Numbered from the stretch's first letter, positions 24,405-38,145 are shown. The stretch is 55,456 bases of DNA from Acrocarpospora macrocephala (GCF_009687865.1 NZ_BLAE01000009.1:116042-171497); one strand, 5' to 3'. The notes: a model not told the origin generated them from the letters alone. Translations and numbers: made by a program.

Positions 24405-25768
24405 CCGAGCTCCTGTCCTTCGCGTACGGTGTCGGCGCCCTTGACCACGATCCGGTCGCCGACCTGGAGGCCGGTGAGGATCTCCACCATGGTGTCGCCT
24501 TGGGCGCCCAGTTTGACGGTTCTGCGCTGAGCTTTGCCGTCGCGTACCAGCCAGACCGTGCTCTCCCGGCCGCTGGAGACGATCGCGGCGGCGGGCACGG
24601 CGACCGTGTCGGGGGAGTCGCGGACGGTGAGGCGGATGACGGCGCTCATGCCGGGTTTGGGGGCGGGGGCTTCGCTGCCGTCGTCGTACAGGCCGTCGCC
24701 GAGGGAGAGGCGGACCGGGTAGCTGACGCCGCCGGTGGCGCCCTCCTTCGGGGTGACGCCGACGCCGGTGACGCGGGCGGCGTAGGTGGCGCCGGCGACG
24801 GCGTCGAACTCGACCGTGGCCTCGGTGCCGTCCGTGACGAGCAGGACGTCGGTTTCGTCCACGTCGGCGGCGAGGCTGAGTTTGGAAATATCGGTGATCG
24901 TCACGATCGCGTCGCCGGTGGCGACGGGGACGCCGGTGGCGATCACGCCCGCCGATCGGCCGGTGGAACCGCTGGAGGGCAGGGCCATGCCCGCGGGCAG
25001 CAGCGCGCTGAGGTCAGGCTGAGCGCCGCCGGAACCGGCTCCGCCGAGGGTGACCACGCCGCCGAAGGGGGCTTTGATGGTCAGCGCGTCCACGGTGGAT
25101 TTGGCCGTTTTCACCGCCGCTTTGGTCTGGGTTCTGGACGCGGCCTGCAGGGAGCTCATCGACTCGGTCAGGCCGCCGAGGCCCGCGCCGAGCTGGCCTG
25201 TCACCTGGGAGAGCGACCGGTTGACCGAGGTGTTGAGGCCGTCCACGAGCTCGCCGAGGGCGTCGTGCTGGGCTTCCGCGGCGTCCAGGGCGCTGAGCAG
25301 CTGCTCCCGGATCACGGGGTCCTCGATCTTCTTGGCGGAGGTACGGGCCTTCGCGAAGTTGCGCCGTACCTTCGCGTCGAGCTTGCCGGAGAGCTCCAGC
25401 TTCGGCAGCTGGATCGACGGCGCGGCTCCGCCGGAGGAGACGCTCCTGGCCGCCTGGGCGTCGGCCTTGCGGGCCTGGTCCAGCTGGTCGCGGGCCTGCT
25501 TGGAGGTGATCTTGGCCAGGATCTGGCCCTTCTTCACCGTGTCGCCGTCGCTCACGTAGAGCTTGCCGACCGTTCCGGCGGCCGGCGAGGTGAGGGTGGC
25601 GGTCGCCCGCGCGCCGACGGTTCCCGGAGCCTCCACGACCTCGCTCACCGACGCCCTGGTCACCTGCGCGATCTGGACGTTCGGGGGCTCGTCGCCGGTG
25701 CAACCGGTGAGCAGGAAGGTCAGGATGAGAAGCGGGGGGATGCCGCGACGAATCGTCACTCGACCCAT
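24401..25768 (-). CDS. Membrane-fusion/periplasmic-adaptor lipoprotein (HlyD/MacA-like)
   Basis: A 455-residue adaptor with a lipoprotein signal (LLTGC, Cys23). The lipoyl/barrel-sandwich half VGKLYVSDGDTVKKGQILAK is near 70-90. A helical hairpin rich in Lys/Ala lies at about 95-215, then the second lipoyl half and a C-terminal barrel (VPAAAIVSSGRESTVWLV). MacA-type adaptors link the MacB pump to the envelope; in this Gram-positive it would be lipid-anchored outside the membrane. It starts 13 bp after the MFS gene stop, on the same strand. Confidence 0.9.
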   Translation of the reverse strand: MGRVTIRRGIPPLLILTFLLTGCTGDEPPNVQIAQVTRASVSEVVEAPGTVGARATATLTSPAAGTVGKLYVSDGDTVKKGQILAKITSKQARDQLDQARKADAQAARSVSSGGAAPSIQLPKLELSGKLDAKVRRNFAKARTSAKKIEDPVIREQLLSALDAAEAQHDALGELVDGLNTSVNRSLSQVTGQLGAGLGGLTESMSSLQAASRTQTKAAVKTAKSTVDALTIKAPFGGVVTLGGAGSGGAQPDLSALLPAGMALPSSGSTGRSAGVIATGVPVATGDAIVTITDISKLSLAADVDETDVLLVTDGTEATVEFDAVAGATYAARVTGVGVTPKEGATGGVSYPVRLSLGDGLYDDGSEAPAPKPGMSAVIRLTVRDSPDTVAVPAAAIVSSGRESTVWLVRDGKAQRRTVKLGAQGDTMVEILTGLQVGDRIVVKGADTVREGQELG

Positions 25769-25781
25769 CGTAATGTGATGC

Positions 25782-26990
25782 TTACTCGGCCTTTGTGACA
25801 GCTCTCAGGTTTCGTACGGCAGGGGTCGCGAGCAGCACGACAATGCCCAGCAACCCCGTCGCGCAGCCGAGCAGCAGCACGTTGTCGGCGCCCACCCGCG
25901 CCCCCACCACCGGCGCCAGCGCCTGCCCGATCGGAATGCTCAGCACCGAACCCGCCACCTCGTAGGCGGTGATCCGGTTGAGCACCTCCCCCGGCACCTG
26001 CGTCTGCACGCTGGTCGCCCACATCACCGACCAGAACGCCCAGGCCGCCCCGGCCAGGATCATCGCCGACACGATGTACGGCAATGGCAGCCGCAACGCG
26101 ATGACCAGCGGCATCGCCATGAACGCGATCATCCCGACAGCCCCGGAGAACAGCGGCCTGGACGGGCGGTACCGCATGGCGATCAGGCCGCCGAGGATGC
26201 TGCCGACGCCTTCCCCGGTGACCCCGATCACGAACGCGCTCTCGCCGAGACTCTTGGTGACCAGTTCCGCGCCGAGGGGCCAGCTCGGGCCGAACAGCGT
26301 GATGCCGTACACCGACCAGACCAGGATCACCGACCACATCCAGGTGCGGGAGCGGAACTCTCGCCAGCCCTCGCGCAGGTCCTTGATCAGTTTGCTGCCG
26401 GTGATGGGCGCCAGGCGCACGCGCAGGGCGAGCAGGCAGGCCGCGCTGATCGCGAAGGTGCCCGCGTTCACCGCGTACACGACCCCGGCGCCGCCGAGCA
26501 GCACGATCGCGCCCGCCAGGCCGGGGCCGACCAGGCGGGCGATGGCGTCGGCCACCCGCAGGATCGCGTTGGCCCGCTGCGGGTCGTCGGCGATCTGCGG
26601 GATCATGCTGTTCACGCCGGGTTGGAACAAGGCGGCGCCGAGGCCGCTGAGCGCGGACATGACGATCAGCAGCCACAGCGCGGGACGTCCGGCGAAGAAG
26701 GCGAACGCGATGACGAGGTGGGTGACGACCCGCAGCAGGTCGGCGCCGATCATCATCTTCCTGGCGGTGAACCAGTCGGCGAACACGCCACCGAACAGGA
26801 CGAGTCCCCCGAAAGCGGCCATCCACGCGGCGAGCACGACGCCCACCCCGACCGGGCCGTAGAGCCGTAAAACGCCGAGCGTCACGGCGATGGGCAACAT
26901 CGCGTCGCCCATGAGCGCGACCGACCGCGCCACGAAATAGAGAGAAAAATCCCGCGACCACAGCGCACGACGCGCTACGACAACCGTCAC
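25782..26990 (-). CDS. MFS transporter (drug-efflux type)
   Basis: A 402-residue, 12-helix major facilitator. The motif A region reads GGVFADWFTARKMM after helix 2, the second pseudo-repeat follows KDLREGWREF, and the last helix ends in a short basic tail. It resembles actinobacterial MFS_3-type exporters (enterobactin/macrolide exporter relatives). The substrate is unknown. The GTG start at 26990 overlaps a GGGG run, so the ribosome-binding site is poor. It is followed closely by the MacA/MacB genes, so the four may form one export operon. Confidence 0.88.
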   Translation of the reverse strand: MTVVVARRALWSRDFSLYFVARSVALMGDAMLPIAVTLGVLRLYGPVGVGVVLAAWMAAFGGLVLFGGVFADWFTARKMMIGADLLRVVTHLVIAFAFFAGRPALWLLIVMSALSGLGAALFQPGVNSMIPQIADDPQRANAILRVADAIARLVGPGLAGAIVLLGGAGVVYAVNAGTFAISAACLLALRVRLAPITGSKLIKDLREGWREFRSRTWMWSVILVWSVYGITLFGPSWPLGAELVTKSLGESAFVIGVTGEGVGSILGGLIAMRYRPSRPLFSGAVGMIAFMAMPLVIALRLPLPYIVSAMILAGAAWAFWSVMWATSVQTQVPGEVLNRITAYEVAGSVLSIPIGQALAPVVGARVGADNVLLLGCATGLLGIVVLLATPAVRNLRAVTKAE

Positions 26991-27067
26991 CCCGGCCCGC
27001 CCCGAATACCCGAAATACAGGAAAGGTTCTTTATGATTCCCTACGTCGGGGCAGGTTGGCTAGCTGA

Positions 27068-27862
27068 TTATCCGGAGGCGAGCTGGCGACTGCGGTCCCT
27101 GGCCGCCTCGATGGCGTCCAGGAACGCGGCCCGCACCCGATGCCGCTCCAGCTCGGCGATCGCCGAAATCGTCGTGCCACCCGGGGACGTGACGGCCTCG
27201 CGCAGGATCACCGGATGCTCCCCGGAATCCCTGAGCATGATCGCCGCACCCACGATCGACTGGGTCACCATGTCGAGCGCGGCCGCGCGCGGCATCCCGA
27301 GCAGGATGCCCGCGTCCACCATCGCCTCGACCAGATAGAAGAAGTAGGCGGGCCCGCTGCCGGACAGCGCGGTCGCCGCGTCCTGCTGGGACTCCGGGAT
27401 GCGCAACACCTTGCCCACCGGGCTCAGCAGCGCCTCGGTCTGCTTCATGTGCTCCTCGGCCGCGTGCGCGCCCGCCGAGATCACGCTCATCGCCTCGTCC
27501 ACCAGCACCGGCGTGTTGGACATCACCCGGACCACCGGCACGGACGCGCCCAGGCGGGACTCCACGAACGCGGTGGTGATGCCCGCCGCCACCGAGATGA
27601 CCAGCCGATCGGCGGGCACGTAGGGGGCGATCTCGGCGAGCAGGGTGGCCATGTCCTGCGGTTTGACCGCCAGGATCAGGGTGTCGGCCGTCTTGGCGGC
27701 CTCGGCGTTGCTGACCACCCGCACGCCGTACCGCTCCTGCAGGGCCTCGCCGCGGTCCCGGCGGCGGGCGGTGGCCATGATCTCGTTAGGCCGCCGCCCG
27801 GCGCGGACGAGACCGGACAGCAGGGCCTCGCCCATCTTTCCGGTTCCGAGAATCGCGATCAT
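27068..27862 (-). CDS. proC: Pyrroline-5-carboxylate reductase
   Basis: A 264-residue ProC. It reduces 1-pyrroline-5-carboxylate to proline with NAD(P)H. The N-terminal Rossmann motif is ILGTGKMGEALLSGL. The C-terminal helical dimerisation domain carries ALSGSGPAYFFYLVEAM and the substrate-loop region REAVTSPGGTT. The ORF extends to GTG 27871, but ATG 27862 has GAGGTG six bases upstream and is the usual start. proC lies near bdtA/bS22 in mycobacteria; here transport genes intervene. Confidence 0.96.
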   Translation of the reverse strand: MIAILGTGKMGEALLSGLVRAGRRPNEIMATARRRDRGEALQERYGVRVVSNAEAAKTADTLILAVKPQDMATLLAEIAPYVPADRLVISVAAGITTAFVESRLGASVPVVRVMSNTPVLVDEAMSVISAGAHAAEEHMKQTEALLSPVGKVLRIPESQQDAATALSGSGPAYFFYLVEAMVDAGILLGMPRAAALDMVTQSIVGAAIMLRDSGEHPVILREAVTSPGGTTISAIAELERHRVRAAFLDAIEAARDRSRQLASG

Positions 27863-27896
27863 GCCGTACACCTCGCTGTTAGGGGACGGCGGCAGT

Positions 27897-28631
27897 TTAC
27901 GGCGTCCTGCGGCGCAGGGTGGCCGCGCCCAAGCCGAGCGCGAGCAGGATCGATCCGACGACCACGATCACGTCGCGCCAGAAGTCGCCGTTCAGGTCCG
28001 CGCCCATGACCGCCAGTTTCATGGCCTCGATCGCGTACGACATGGGCAGCACGTTGGAGATCCACTCCAGCACGGTGGCCATCTGGTCGCGCGGGACCAG
28101 GATGCCGCCGAGCAGGATCTGCGGGATCATGACCACCGGCATGAACTGCACGGCCTGGAATTCGGTCCGGGCGAACGCGCTGCACAGCAGGCCGAGCGCG
28201 GTGCCCAGCAGCGCGTTGAGCAGCGCCACCAGGATCAGCGGCCAGAGCGCCCCGGCCAGCTCCATGCCCAGCCAGGTGAGCGAGACCGACAGCGCCAGCG
28301 CCACCTGCAGGCAGGCCATGACACCGAACGCCAGGCCGTAGCCGAGCAGCAGGTCGAGCTGCTTGAGCGGGGAGGCCATCAACCGTTCCAGCGTGCCCGA
28401 CGTGCGCTCCCTGAGCGTGCTGATGGAGGTGACCAGGAACATCACCAGGAAGGGAAACACGCACAGCAGCACGGGCGCCCAGGCCGCGAACGACCGCTCG
28501 TCGTCCATCACGTAGTAGAGCAGCACCATGACCAGTGTCGGCACCAGCACCATCAGCGCCACCGTGCGGCGGTCGTTGCGGAGCTGGCTCATGATCCGGC
28601 GGGCGGTGGCCAGGGTGATCGTCGCGTTCAT
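27897..28631 (-). CDS. ABC-2 type transporter permease
   Basis: A 244-residue, six-helix ABC-2 permease (DrrB/NodJ-like), start ATG 28631. It begins with a short cytoplasmic stretch (ARRIMSQLRNDRRTVALM). The ABC-2 signature is visible in STLRERTSGTLERLMASPL and in PQILLGGILVPRDQM. It partners the adjacent ATPase to export a drug, lipid or polysaccharide-like substrate; which one cannot be read from sequence. The 4-bp ATGA overlap with the ATPase stop fixes the start. A much longer in-frame ORF upstream is a shadow of the ATPase gene. Confidence 0.93.
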   Translation of the reverse strand: MNATITLATARRIMSQLRNDRRTVALMVLVPTLVMVLLYYVMDDERSFAAWAPVLLCVFPFLVMFLVTSISTLRERTSGTLERLMASPLKQLDLLLGYGLAFGVMACLQVALALSVSLTWLGMELAGALWPLILVALLNALLGTALGLLCSAFARTEFQAVQFMPVVMIPQILLGGILVPRDQMATVLEWISNVLPMSYAIEAMKLAVMGADLNGDFWRDVIVVVGSILLALGLGAATLRRRTP

Positions 28632-29356
28632 GCCGCCAGCCTCTCCTCGATCAGGCGCAGGAACGCCTCTTCCAGATCCGTCGTCCTGGTCCGGTCGCGC
28701 AGAGCCTCCGGGCTGTCGTCGGCGAGGATCTCCCCGTCGCGGAGGATGAGCAGCCGCTGGCAGCGGGCCGCCTCGTCCATCACATGGCTGGACACGACCA
28801 GGGTGACGCCCCGGTCGGCCAGGCCCTGGAACAGCGTCCACAGCTCCTTGCGGAGCACCGGGTCGAGGCCGACGGTCGGCTCGTCGAGGAGCAGCAGTTC
28901 CGGGCTGCCGAGCAGGGAGACCGCCAGGCTGGCCCGGCTGAGCTGCCCGCCGGAGAGCGTGCCGCCGAGCTGGCGGCGCTGCCCGGTGAGGCCGACCTCC
29001 GCCAGCACCCGATCCACGTCGTTCCTGGGCGCGCCGAGCACGGCGGCGAAGTAGCGCAGGTTCTCCTGCACCGACAGGTCCCGATATATGGCGGGATTCT
29101 GGGTGGAGTAGCCGATCGTGCGGCGCAGGTTCGGGCTTCCGGCGGGCTCGCCGAGCACGGTGACCTCGCCCCCGGCGACGACCTGCACGCCGACGATCGA
29201 CCGGATCAGCGTCGTCTTGCCGCAACCGCTCGGGCCGAGCAGGCCGGTCACCTGGCCGCGCGGCACCTCGAACGAAACCCCGTGCAGCACCTCGTGGCCG
29301 CCTCGGGTAACCCGCAGATCTCGTACGGAGATCGCCGGCTGAGCTAAATTCATCAT
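28628..29356 (-). CDS. ABC transporter ATP-binding protein (DrrA-like)
   Basis: A 242-residue ATPase. Walker A is GPSGCGKTT, signature LSGGQLSR, Walker B LLLLDEPTVGLDP, H-loop VVSSHVMDEA. This is the DrrA/CcmA-like class that works with ABC-2 permeases. The first codons are ATG ATG, and the transcript is probably leaderless: a -10-like TTAAAT ends seven bases before the first ATG and no ribosome-binding site is present. A palindrome sits between the -35 and -10 boxes, so repression by an unlinked regulator is likely. Confidence 0.94.
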   Translation of the reverse strand: MMNLAQPAISVRDLRVTRGGHEVLHGVSFEVPRGQVTGLLGPSGCGKTTLIRSIVGVQVVAGGEVTVLGEPAGSPNLRRTIGYSTQNPAIYRDLSVQENLRYFAAVLGAPRNDVDRVLAEVGLTGQRRQLGGTLSGGQLSRASLAVSLLGSPELLLLDEPTVGLDPVLRKELWTLFQGLADRGVTLVVSSHVMDEAARCQRLLILRDGEILADDSPEALRDRTRTTDLEEAFLRLIEERLAA

Positions 29357-29363
29357 GCGGTGA

Positions 29364-29391
29364 ATTTAACTCTGGGCTATACCAGAGTCAA
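29364..29391 (-). promoter_or_regulatory. Promoter with embedded operator for the ABC-2 exporter, probable leaderless start
   Basis: Read on the minus strand: TTGACT (29391-29386), a 16-bp spacer, TTAAAT (29369-29364), then seven bases to the ATG at 29356. A dyad ACTCTGG-N6-CCAGAGT (29369-29375 and 29382-29388) lies across the spacer. This is the classic place for a TetR-like or MarR-like repressor to block RNA polymerase. No such regulator gene is adjacent. Confidence 0.7.
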
Positions 29392-29433
29392 TGGTTTTAT
29401 GAACCCGCGCCGGGACTCGGCCGTCATAGGGAC

Positions 29434-29862
29434 ATGAGACGGATCTGGCTGATCGCGCTCCTGCTTACGGCGGTCGCGTGTGGAGAGGGGACCTCTGTGA
29501 CCACTGGCCAACCGGTCAACCCGGAACAGCCGGTCAGCACGCCGGCGAGTTCGGGCGTCCCGAGCACCGGCCCTTCCATGGCCGTCGCCGTGGGGAACAC
29601 CATCAACCCCCGCAAGATCCCGTGGACCGAGGTCAAGCCCGTGGCCGACGGCCTGGAGATCTTCTGGTGGTCGGGCGTGGAACCCTGCAACAGCCTTGAC
29701 CGTGTGGACGTGACGTATTCCGCCACCGAGGTGACCGTCACACTGTGGGAAGGCACCACCGACAAGGATGCGATCTGCATCGAGATCGCCATCGAGAAGA
29801 AGACGATCGTCAAGCTCTCCGAACCGGTCGGCGACCGGAAGATCGTGGACGGTGCGAAATGA
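29434..29862 (+). CDS. Secreted lipoprotein of unknown function (paralogue 1 of a tandem pair)
   Basis: A 142-residue protein with a lipoprotein-type signal (LLLTAVACGEG, Cys16), a Pro/Ser/Thr-rich linker to about residue 50, then a compact domain. The domain shares INPxKIxWT, WWSGxxxC, LDxVxV, VTVTLxEG, a second Cys in CIxIA, and a C-terminal VDGAK with the next gene. Two conserved cysteines suggest a disulfide, fitting an extracellular domain. I recognise no family. The stop overlaps the next start by 4 bp (ATGA), so the two are co-translated. Confidence 0.8.
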   Translation: MRRIWLIALLLTAVACGEGTSVTTGQPVNPEQPVSTPASSGVPSTGPSMAVAVGNTINPRKIPWTEVKPVADGLEIFWWSGVEPCNSLDRVDVTYSATEVTVTLWEGTTDKDAICIEIAIEKKTIVKLSEPVGDRKIVDGAK

Positions 29863-30245
29863 CCATTCGACGGGCAGCCGTGGCTCTCGCCGCGGCGCTC
29901 ACGCTGAGCGTGGGCGCGGGGGCTCTCCCGGCCCAGGCCGTGGTGGCCGACCCCATCGTGAAGCCGCAGCGGGGGACGATCAACCCGCACAAGATCAAGT
30001 GGACGTCGGCGAAGCCGTACAAGAAAGGCAAGTACCTCAAGGTGACCTGGTGGTCCGGGCCGCAGCAGTGCTACGCGCTGGACCACGTCAAGGTCAAGGA
30101 GACGCGCAAGAAAGTCACCGTCACCCTGTATGAAGGCTCGGTGAAGGACAACGGCTTCTGCATCGCGATCGCGGTCAAGAAGACCACACTGGTCAAGCTC
30201 AAGGCTCCGCTGGGCAAGCGCAAGGTGGTCGACGGCGCCAAATGA
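29859..30245 (+). CDS. Secreted protein of unknown function (paralogue 2 of a tandem pair)
   Basis: A 128-residue protein with a Sec signal peptide (AAALTLSVGAGALPAQA, cleavage near AQA). It carries the same domain as the preceding gene: INPHKIKWT, WWSGPQQC, LDHVKV, VTVTLYEG, CIAIAV, then VDGAK at the end. It is much more lysine-rich than its lipoprotein neighbour, so one copy would be tethered and acidic and the other free and basic. The pair looks like a tandem duplication with functional split. A strong hairpin follows the stop. Confidence 0.8.
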   Translation: MTIRRAAVALAAALTLSVGAGALPAQAVVADPIVKPQRGTINPHKIKWTSAKPYKKGKYLKVTWWSGPQQCYALDHVKVKETRKKVTVTLYEGSVKDNGFCIAIAVKKTTLVKLKAPLGKRKVVDGAK

Positions 30246-30252
30246 TGTTGGG

Positions 30253-30284
30253 GACGGCCCGCGCTGATACCGGCGCGGGCCGTC
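30253..30284 (+). terminator. Strong hairpin terminator after the paralogue pair
   Basis: A 12-bp perfect stem (30253-30264 with 30273-30284; core CGGCCCGCGC) closes an 8-nt loop, starting 8 bp after the stop of paralogue 2. There is no T-run, as is common in actinobacteria. It separates the pair from the dnaK operon. Confidence 0.75.
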
Positions 30285-30324
30285 GGCATGTGCGGGTTTG
30301 GGAACTTTTCGCGCGGCTCAAGGG

Positions 30325-30343
30325 TTGAGCGCATTAGACTCAA
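30325..30343. promoter_or_regulatory. HAIR operator 1 (HspR binding site)
   Basis: TTGAGC-N7-ACTCAA, which matches the HspR-associated inverted repeat CTTGAGT-N7-ACTCAAG with one mismatch in the core hexamers. It lies just upstream of the dnaK promoter. HspR with DnaK as co-repressor binds such sites until heat stress titrates DnaK away. Confidence 0.85.
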
Positions 30344-30363
30344 GCTGTTTGACAGCCCCGCGC

Positions 30364-30392
30364 TTGACAAGGGCGGGAAGCCCATCCCAATA

Positions 30393-30393
<1 letters not shown>
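30364..30393 (+). promoter_or_regulatory. Probable vegetative promoter of the dnaK operon
   Basis: TTGACA (30364-30369), an 18-bp spacer, then CAATAT (30388-30393). A second TTGACA lies at 30349-30354. The predicted start site near 30400 falls inside HAIR operator 2, a steric arrangement suited to repression by HspR. Confidence 0.65.
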
Positions 30394-32964
<2,571 letters not shown>

Positions 32965-32978
32965 AATTCCCCGGGAGC

Positions 32979-33001
32979 CCCCTCCCGCACGCCGGGAGGG
33001 G
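32979..33001 (+). terminator. Hairpin between grpE and dnaJ (attenuator or processing site)
   Basis: CCCCTCCCG and CGGGAGGGG form a perfect 9-bp stem with a 5-nt loop, 15 bp after the grpE stop. It has no T-run and lies inside the operon. It may lower dnaJ-hspR-clpB expression relative to dnaK-grpE or protect the upstream mRNA end. Confidence 0.6.
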
Positions 33002-33043
33002 ACCCGATCACATATGCGGCAGCACAACCGGAGGAAGCGGTAG

Positions 33044-34213
33044 ATGAGCACCAAGGACTACCTGGAGAAGGACTACTACGCCGTCCTTGGTGTGCCCAAG
33101 ACCGCGACCCCCGACGACATCAAGAAGGCCTACCGCAAGCTCGCCCGGCAGTATCACCCGGACGCGAACAAGGGCAACACCGAGACCGAGGAGAAGTTCA
33201 AGGAGGTCTCCGAGGCCTACGACGTGCTGTCGGACACCAAACGCCGCAAGGAGTATGACGAGGCCCGCACGCTGTTCGGCTCCGGCCTGGGCGGCTTCGC
33301 CCGCAACCAGGGCGGCGGCCGGGGCGGCTTCGACTTCGGCGACCTGTTCGGGGGCAGCGGCCAGCAGGGCGCGGGCGACCGCATCGGCGACCTGTTCGGC
33401 GGCATCTTCAACCGGGGCGGCAGCCAGCGCCCCAGCTCGGCCGGCCGGGCCAGGCGCGGCCAGGACATCGAGTCCGAGGTGACGCTGTCGTTCGCCGAGG
33501 CGGTGGACGGCGCGACCGTCTCGCTCCGCCTGACCAGCTCCTCGGCCTGCGCGGCCTGCGCGGGCACGGGGGCCAAGGCGGGCACCACGCCGCGGGTCTG
33601 CCCGACCTGCGAGGGCACCGGGGCGGCCAGCCGCAACCTGGGCAACTTCGCCTTCTCCGAGCCGTGCCGCGACTGCCGCGGCCGGGGCCTGCTGGTGGAC
33701 GACCCGTGCCCGGTCTGCGATGGCAGCGGGCGGGGCAAGAGCACCAGGAACATCCAGGCCCGGGTGCCCGCCGGGGTGAGCGACGGCCAGCGGATCAAGC
33801 TCAAGGCCAAGGGCGCGCCCGGCGAGAACGGCGGCCCCGCCGGAGACCTCTACGTGGTGGTGCACGTGCAGCCGCACCCGGTGTTCGGCCGCAGCGGCGA
33901 GAACCTGACCGTGTCGGTCCCGGTGACGTTCCCGGAGGCCGCGCTGGGCGCCGAGATCAAGGTCCCGACGCTGCGCGGCATGCCGGTCACGCTCCGCATC
34001 CCGGAGAGCACGCCGAACGGCCGCACCTTCCGGGTCCGCGGCCGCGGCGCGGCCCGCAAGGACGGCACCAAGGGCGACCTGCTCGTCTCCGTCCAGGTGA
34101 CCGTGCCGGAGCACCTGAACGACAAGGCCAGGGCGGCGCTGGAGGAATTCCGCGACGCGACCGAGGGTGCGGACCTACGCGAGGAACTGATCAAGCAGGC
34201 CAGAAGCGAGTAG
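33044..34213 (+). CDS. dnaJ: Chaperone protein DnaJ (type I)
   Basis: A 389-residue type I Hsp40. The J-domain has the HPD motif at 38-40 ([11 protein letters not shown]). A Gly/Phe-rich linker ([20 protein letters not shown]) follows, then four zinc-binding repeats [24 protein letters not shown] and CPVCDGSG. The C-terminal substrate domains ([19 protein letters not shown]) complete the protein. It stimulates DnaK ATPase and delivers substrates. GGAGGAA stands eight bases before ATG 33044. Confidence 0.97.
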   Translation: MSTKDYLEKDYYAVLGVPKTATPDDIKKAYRKLARQYHPDANKGNTETEEKFKEVSEAYDVLSDTKRRKEYDEARTLFGSGLGGFARNQGGGRGGFDFGDLFGGSGQQGAGDRIGDLFGGIFNRGGSQRPSSAGRARRGQDIESEVTLSFAEAVDGATVSLRLTSSSACAACAGTGAKAGTTPRVCPTCEGTGAASRNLGNFAFSEPCRDCRGRGLLVDDPCPVCDGSGRGKSTRNIQARVPAGVSDGQRIKLKAKGAPGENGGPAGDLYVVVHVQPHPVFGRSGENLTVSVPVTFPEAALGAEIKVPTLRGMPVTLRIPESTPNGRTFRVRGRGAARKDGTKGDLLVSVQVTVPEHLNDKARAALEEFRDATEGADLREELIKQARSE

Positions 34214-34216
34214 CCG

Positions 34217-34564
34217 ATGGACGCCAATTTCTTCGACCTGTCCGATGAAACGCCCGTCTACGTGATCTCGGTGGCGGCCCAGCTGTCGGGTCTGCACCCG
34301 CAGACGCTCCGGCAGTATGACCGCCTCGGGCTGGTCAGCCCCGGCCGCACGGCCGGGCGTGGCCGCCTCTACTCGACCCGGGACATCATCCTGCTGCGCG
34401 AGGTGCAGCGCCTCTCCCAGGAGGAGGGCATCAACCTCGCCGGGATCAAGCGGATCCTGGAGCTCGAAACCGAGAACCTGCGCCAGCGGGACGAGCTGTC
34501 CCGGCTGCGCAGCGAGCTCACGATGATCAGGGCGCTGATCCGCTACCAGCTTCCCCCCGCCTAA
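34217..34564 (+). CDS. hspR: Heat-shock repressor HspR (MerR family)
   Basis: A 115-residue MerR-type regulator. The winged [24 protein letters not shown] and [19 protein letters not shown] is followed by a coiled region with [18 protein letters not shown]. HspR binds HAIR sequences with DnaK and represses dnaK-type operons. Two HAIR sites lie upstream of dnaK. It begins 3 bp after the dnaJ stop, so it represses its own operon in a feedback loop. Confidence 0.96.
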   Translation: MDANFFDLSDETPVYVISVAAQLSGLHPQTLRQYDRLGLVSPGRTAGRGRLYSTRDIILLREVQRLSQEEGINLAGIKRILELETENLRQRDELSRLRSELTMIRALIRYQLPPA

Positions 34565-34598
34565 CTTCTCTCTTTTCTTGTACTGGGGGCCCACGAAA

Positions 34599-37226
<2,628 letters not shown>

Positions 37227-37338
37227 ATACAGCCGCGTAAGGTTCTTGCCACGCTTGGGGCAAGCGGGCCTCTCCCCCTGGGACTGCGGGCTACGTTCGG
37301 CGCTTGTCGGACTACCGTAAGCGAACAGGGGGACATGC

Positions 37339-38088
37339 GTGTCACGCAACATCGGGCGGTGCGCTGCCGTGCTGGCGGCGGTCACCGTCGTGGGAGTCGC
37401 CTGGGCCGCCCAAGCCCAGGCTCAGGTTCGGGTTCATCCGGGGGCGGCCGACATGTGCGCCCGGGCGGCCGTGGTCGGGCTCGCCAACAAGGCCGCCAAC
37501 AAGGTCACGGCGACGACCGGAGCGGTGGCCGGGCGGAACGGCCGGGCCGCCGTCGGCACGGCGCTGGTGGCCGTGGGCCGCACCGGCGTGTTCACCGTGC
37601 TGCCGTGCGACGTGGATCCACGGGCGGGCTACCGGCTGGCCGCCCTCGCCGGGCTGCCGGGCCTGTCGGCGGCGTCGGGGGTGCTCAGCGTGGCCGACGC
37701 GGCGGGCGTGGCGGCCGGTTCCGGCCGGGTCGCGCTGCCGGGGCTGGAGGGGAAGCCAGGTCTGCCGGACGTGCCGGGGCTGCGGGACGCGAGCTCGCTG
37801 GTCACGCTGCCCGAGCTGCCGGGCGTGCCGCCGCTCCCGGGGAAGCCGAAGTCGCCCGCGCCCAACCTGGTGCTCGCCAAGACCATGCCCAGCGAGCTGA
37901 GCGGGGTGGCCGCCGGGATCCCGGCCACGTCCGGGCTGCCGGAGGCTCCCGCTGTTCCGGCGGTTCCCGCCGTACCCGACGACGAGCTGCTGCCCGCGGC
38001 GTCGCTGCTGCCGAAGGCCCTGCCGGACGCCCCCGGCACGGTCACCAAGATCGCCAAGAGCCTGCTGGGCGACACCCTGGTTCCCTGA
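37339..38088 (+). CDS. Secreted Leu/Pro/Gly-rich low-complexity protein of unknown function
   Basis: A 249-residue protein with a signal peptide (LAAVTVVGVAWAAQAQAQ). An N-terminal globular part of about 90 residues has two Cys (ADMCARAAVV and TVLPCDVDP). The remainder is dominated by LPGLPG-, PELPGVPPLPG- and PAVPAVPAVP-like words, an extended wall-spanning or phase-separating type of composition. I do not recognise a family. GTG 37339 is chosen because AGGGGG lies six bases upstream; an overlapping ATG in another frame at 37335 gives only a Gly/Arg-rich shadow. A strong terminator follows. Confidence 0.75.
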   Translation: MSRNIGRCAAVLAAVTVVGVAWAAQAQAQVRVHPGAADMCARAAVVGLANKAANKVTATTGAVAGRNGRAAVGTALVAVGRTGVFTVLPCDVDPRAGYRLAALAGLPGLSAASGVLSVADAAGVAAGSGRVALPGLEGKPGLPDVPGLRDASSLVTLPELPGVPPLPGKPKSPAPNLVLAKTMPSELSGVAAGIPATSGLPEAPAVPAVPAVPDDELLPAASLLPKALPDAPGTVTKIAKSLLGDTLVP

Positions 38089-38108
38089 GCCGCCACCAGG
38101 GACCACGA

Positions 38109-38138
38109 GAAGGGGCCGCGCACCCGCGCGGCCCCTTC
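38109..38138. terminator. Bidirectional hairpin terminator
   Basis: A perfect 13-bp stem (38109-38121 with 38126-38138, GAAGGGGCCGCGC and its complement) closes a 4-nt loop and is followed by TTTCG. It sits 20 bp after the secreted-protein stop and 7 bp before the stop of the convergent TPR-like gene, so it can serve both. Confidence 0.9.
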
Positions 38139-38145
38139 TTTCGCG

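Noticed and set aside
27897-29225. 442-codon version of the ABC-2 permease ORF
   Set aside because: The extra N-terminal 198 codons lie over the ATPase gene in another frame. The ATG at 28631 overlapping the ATPase stop gives a normal permease.
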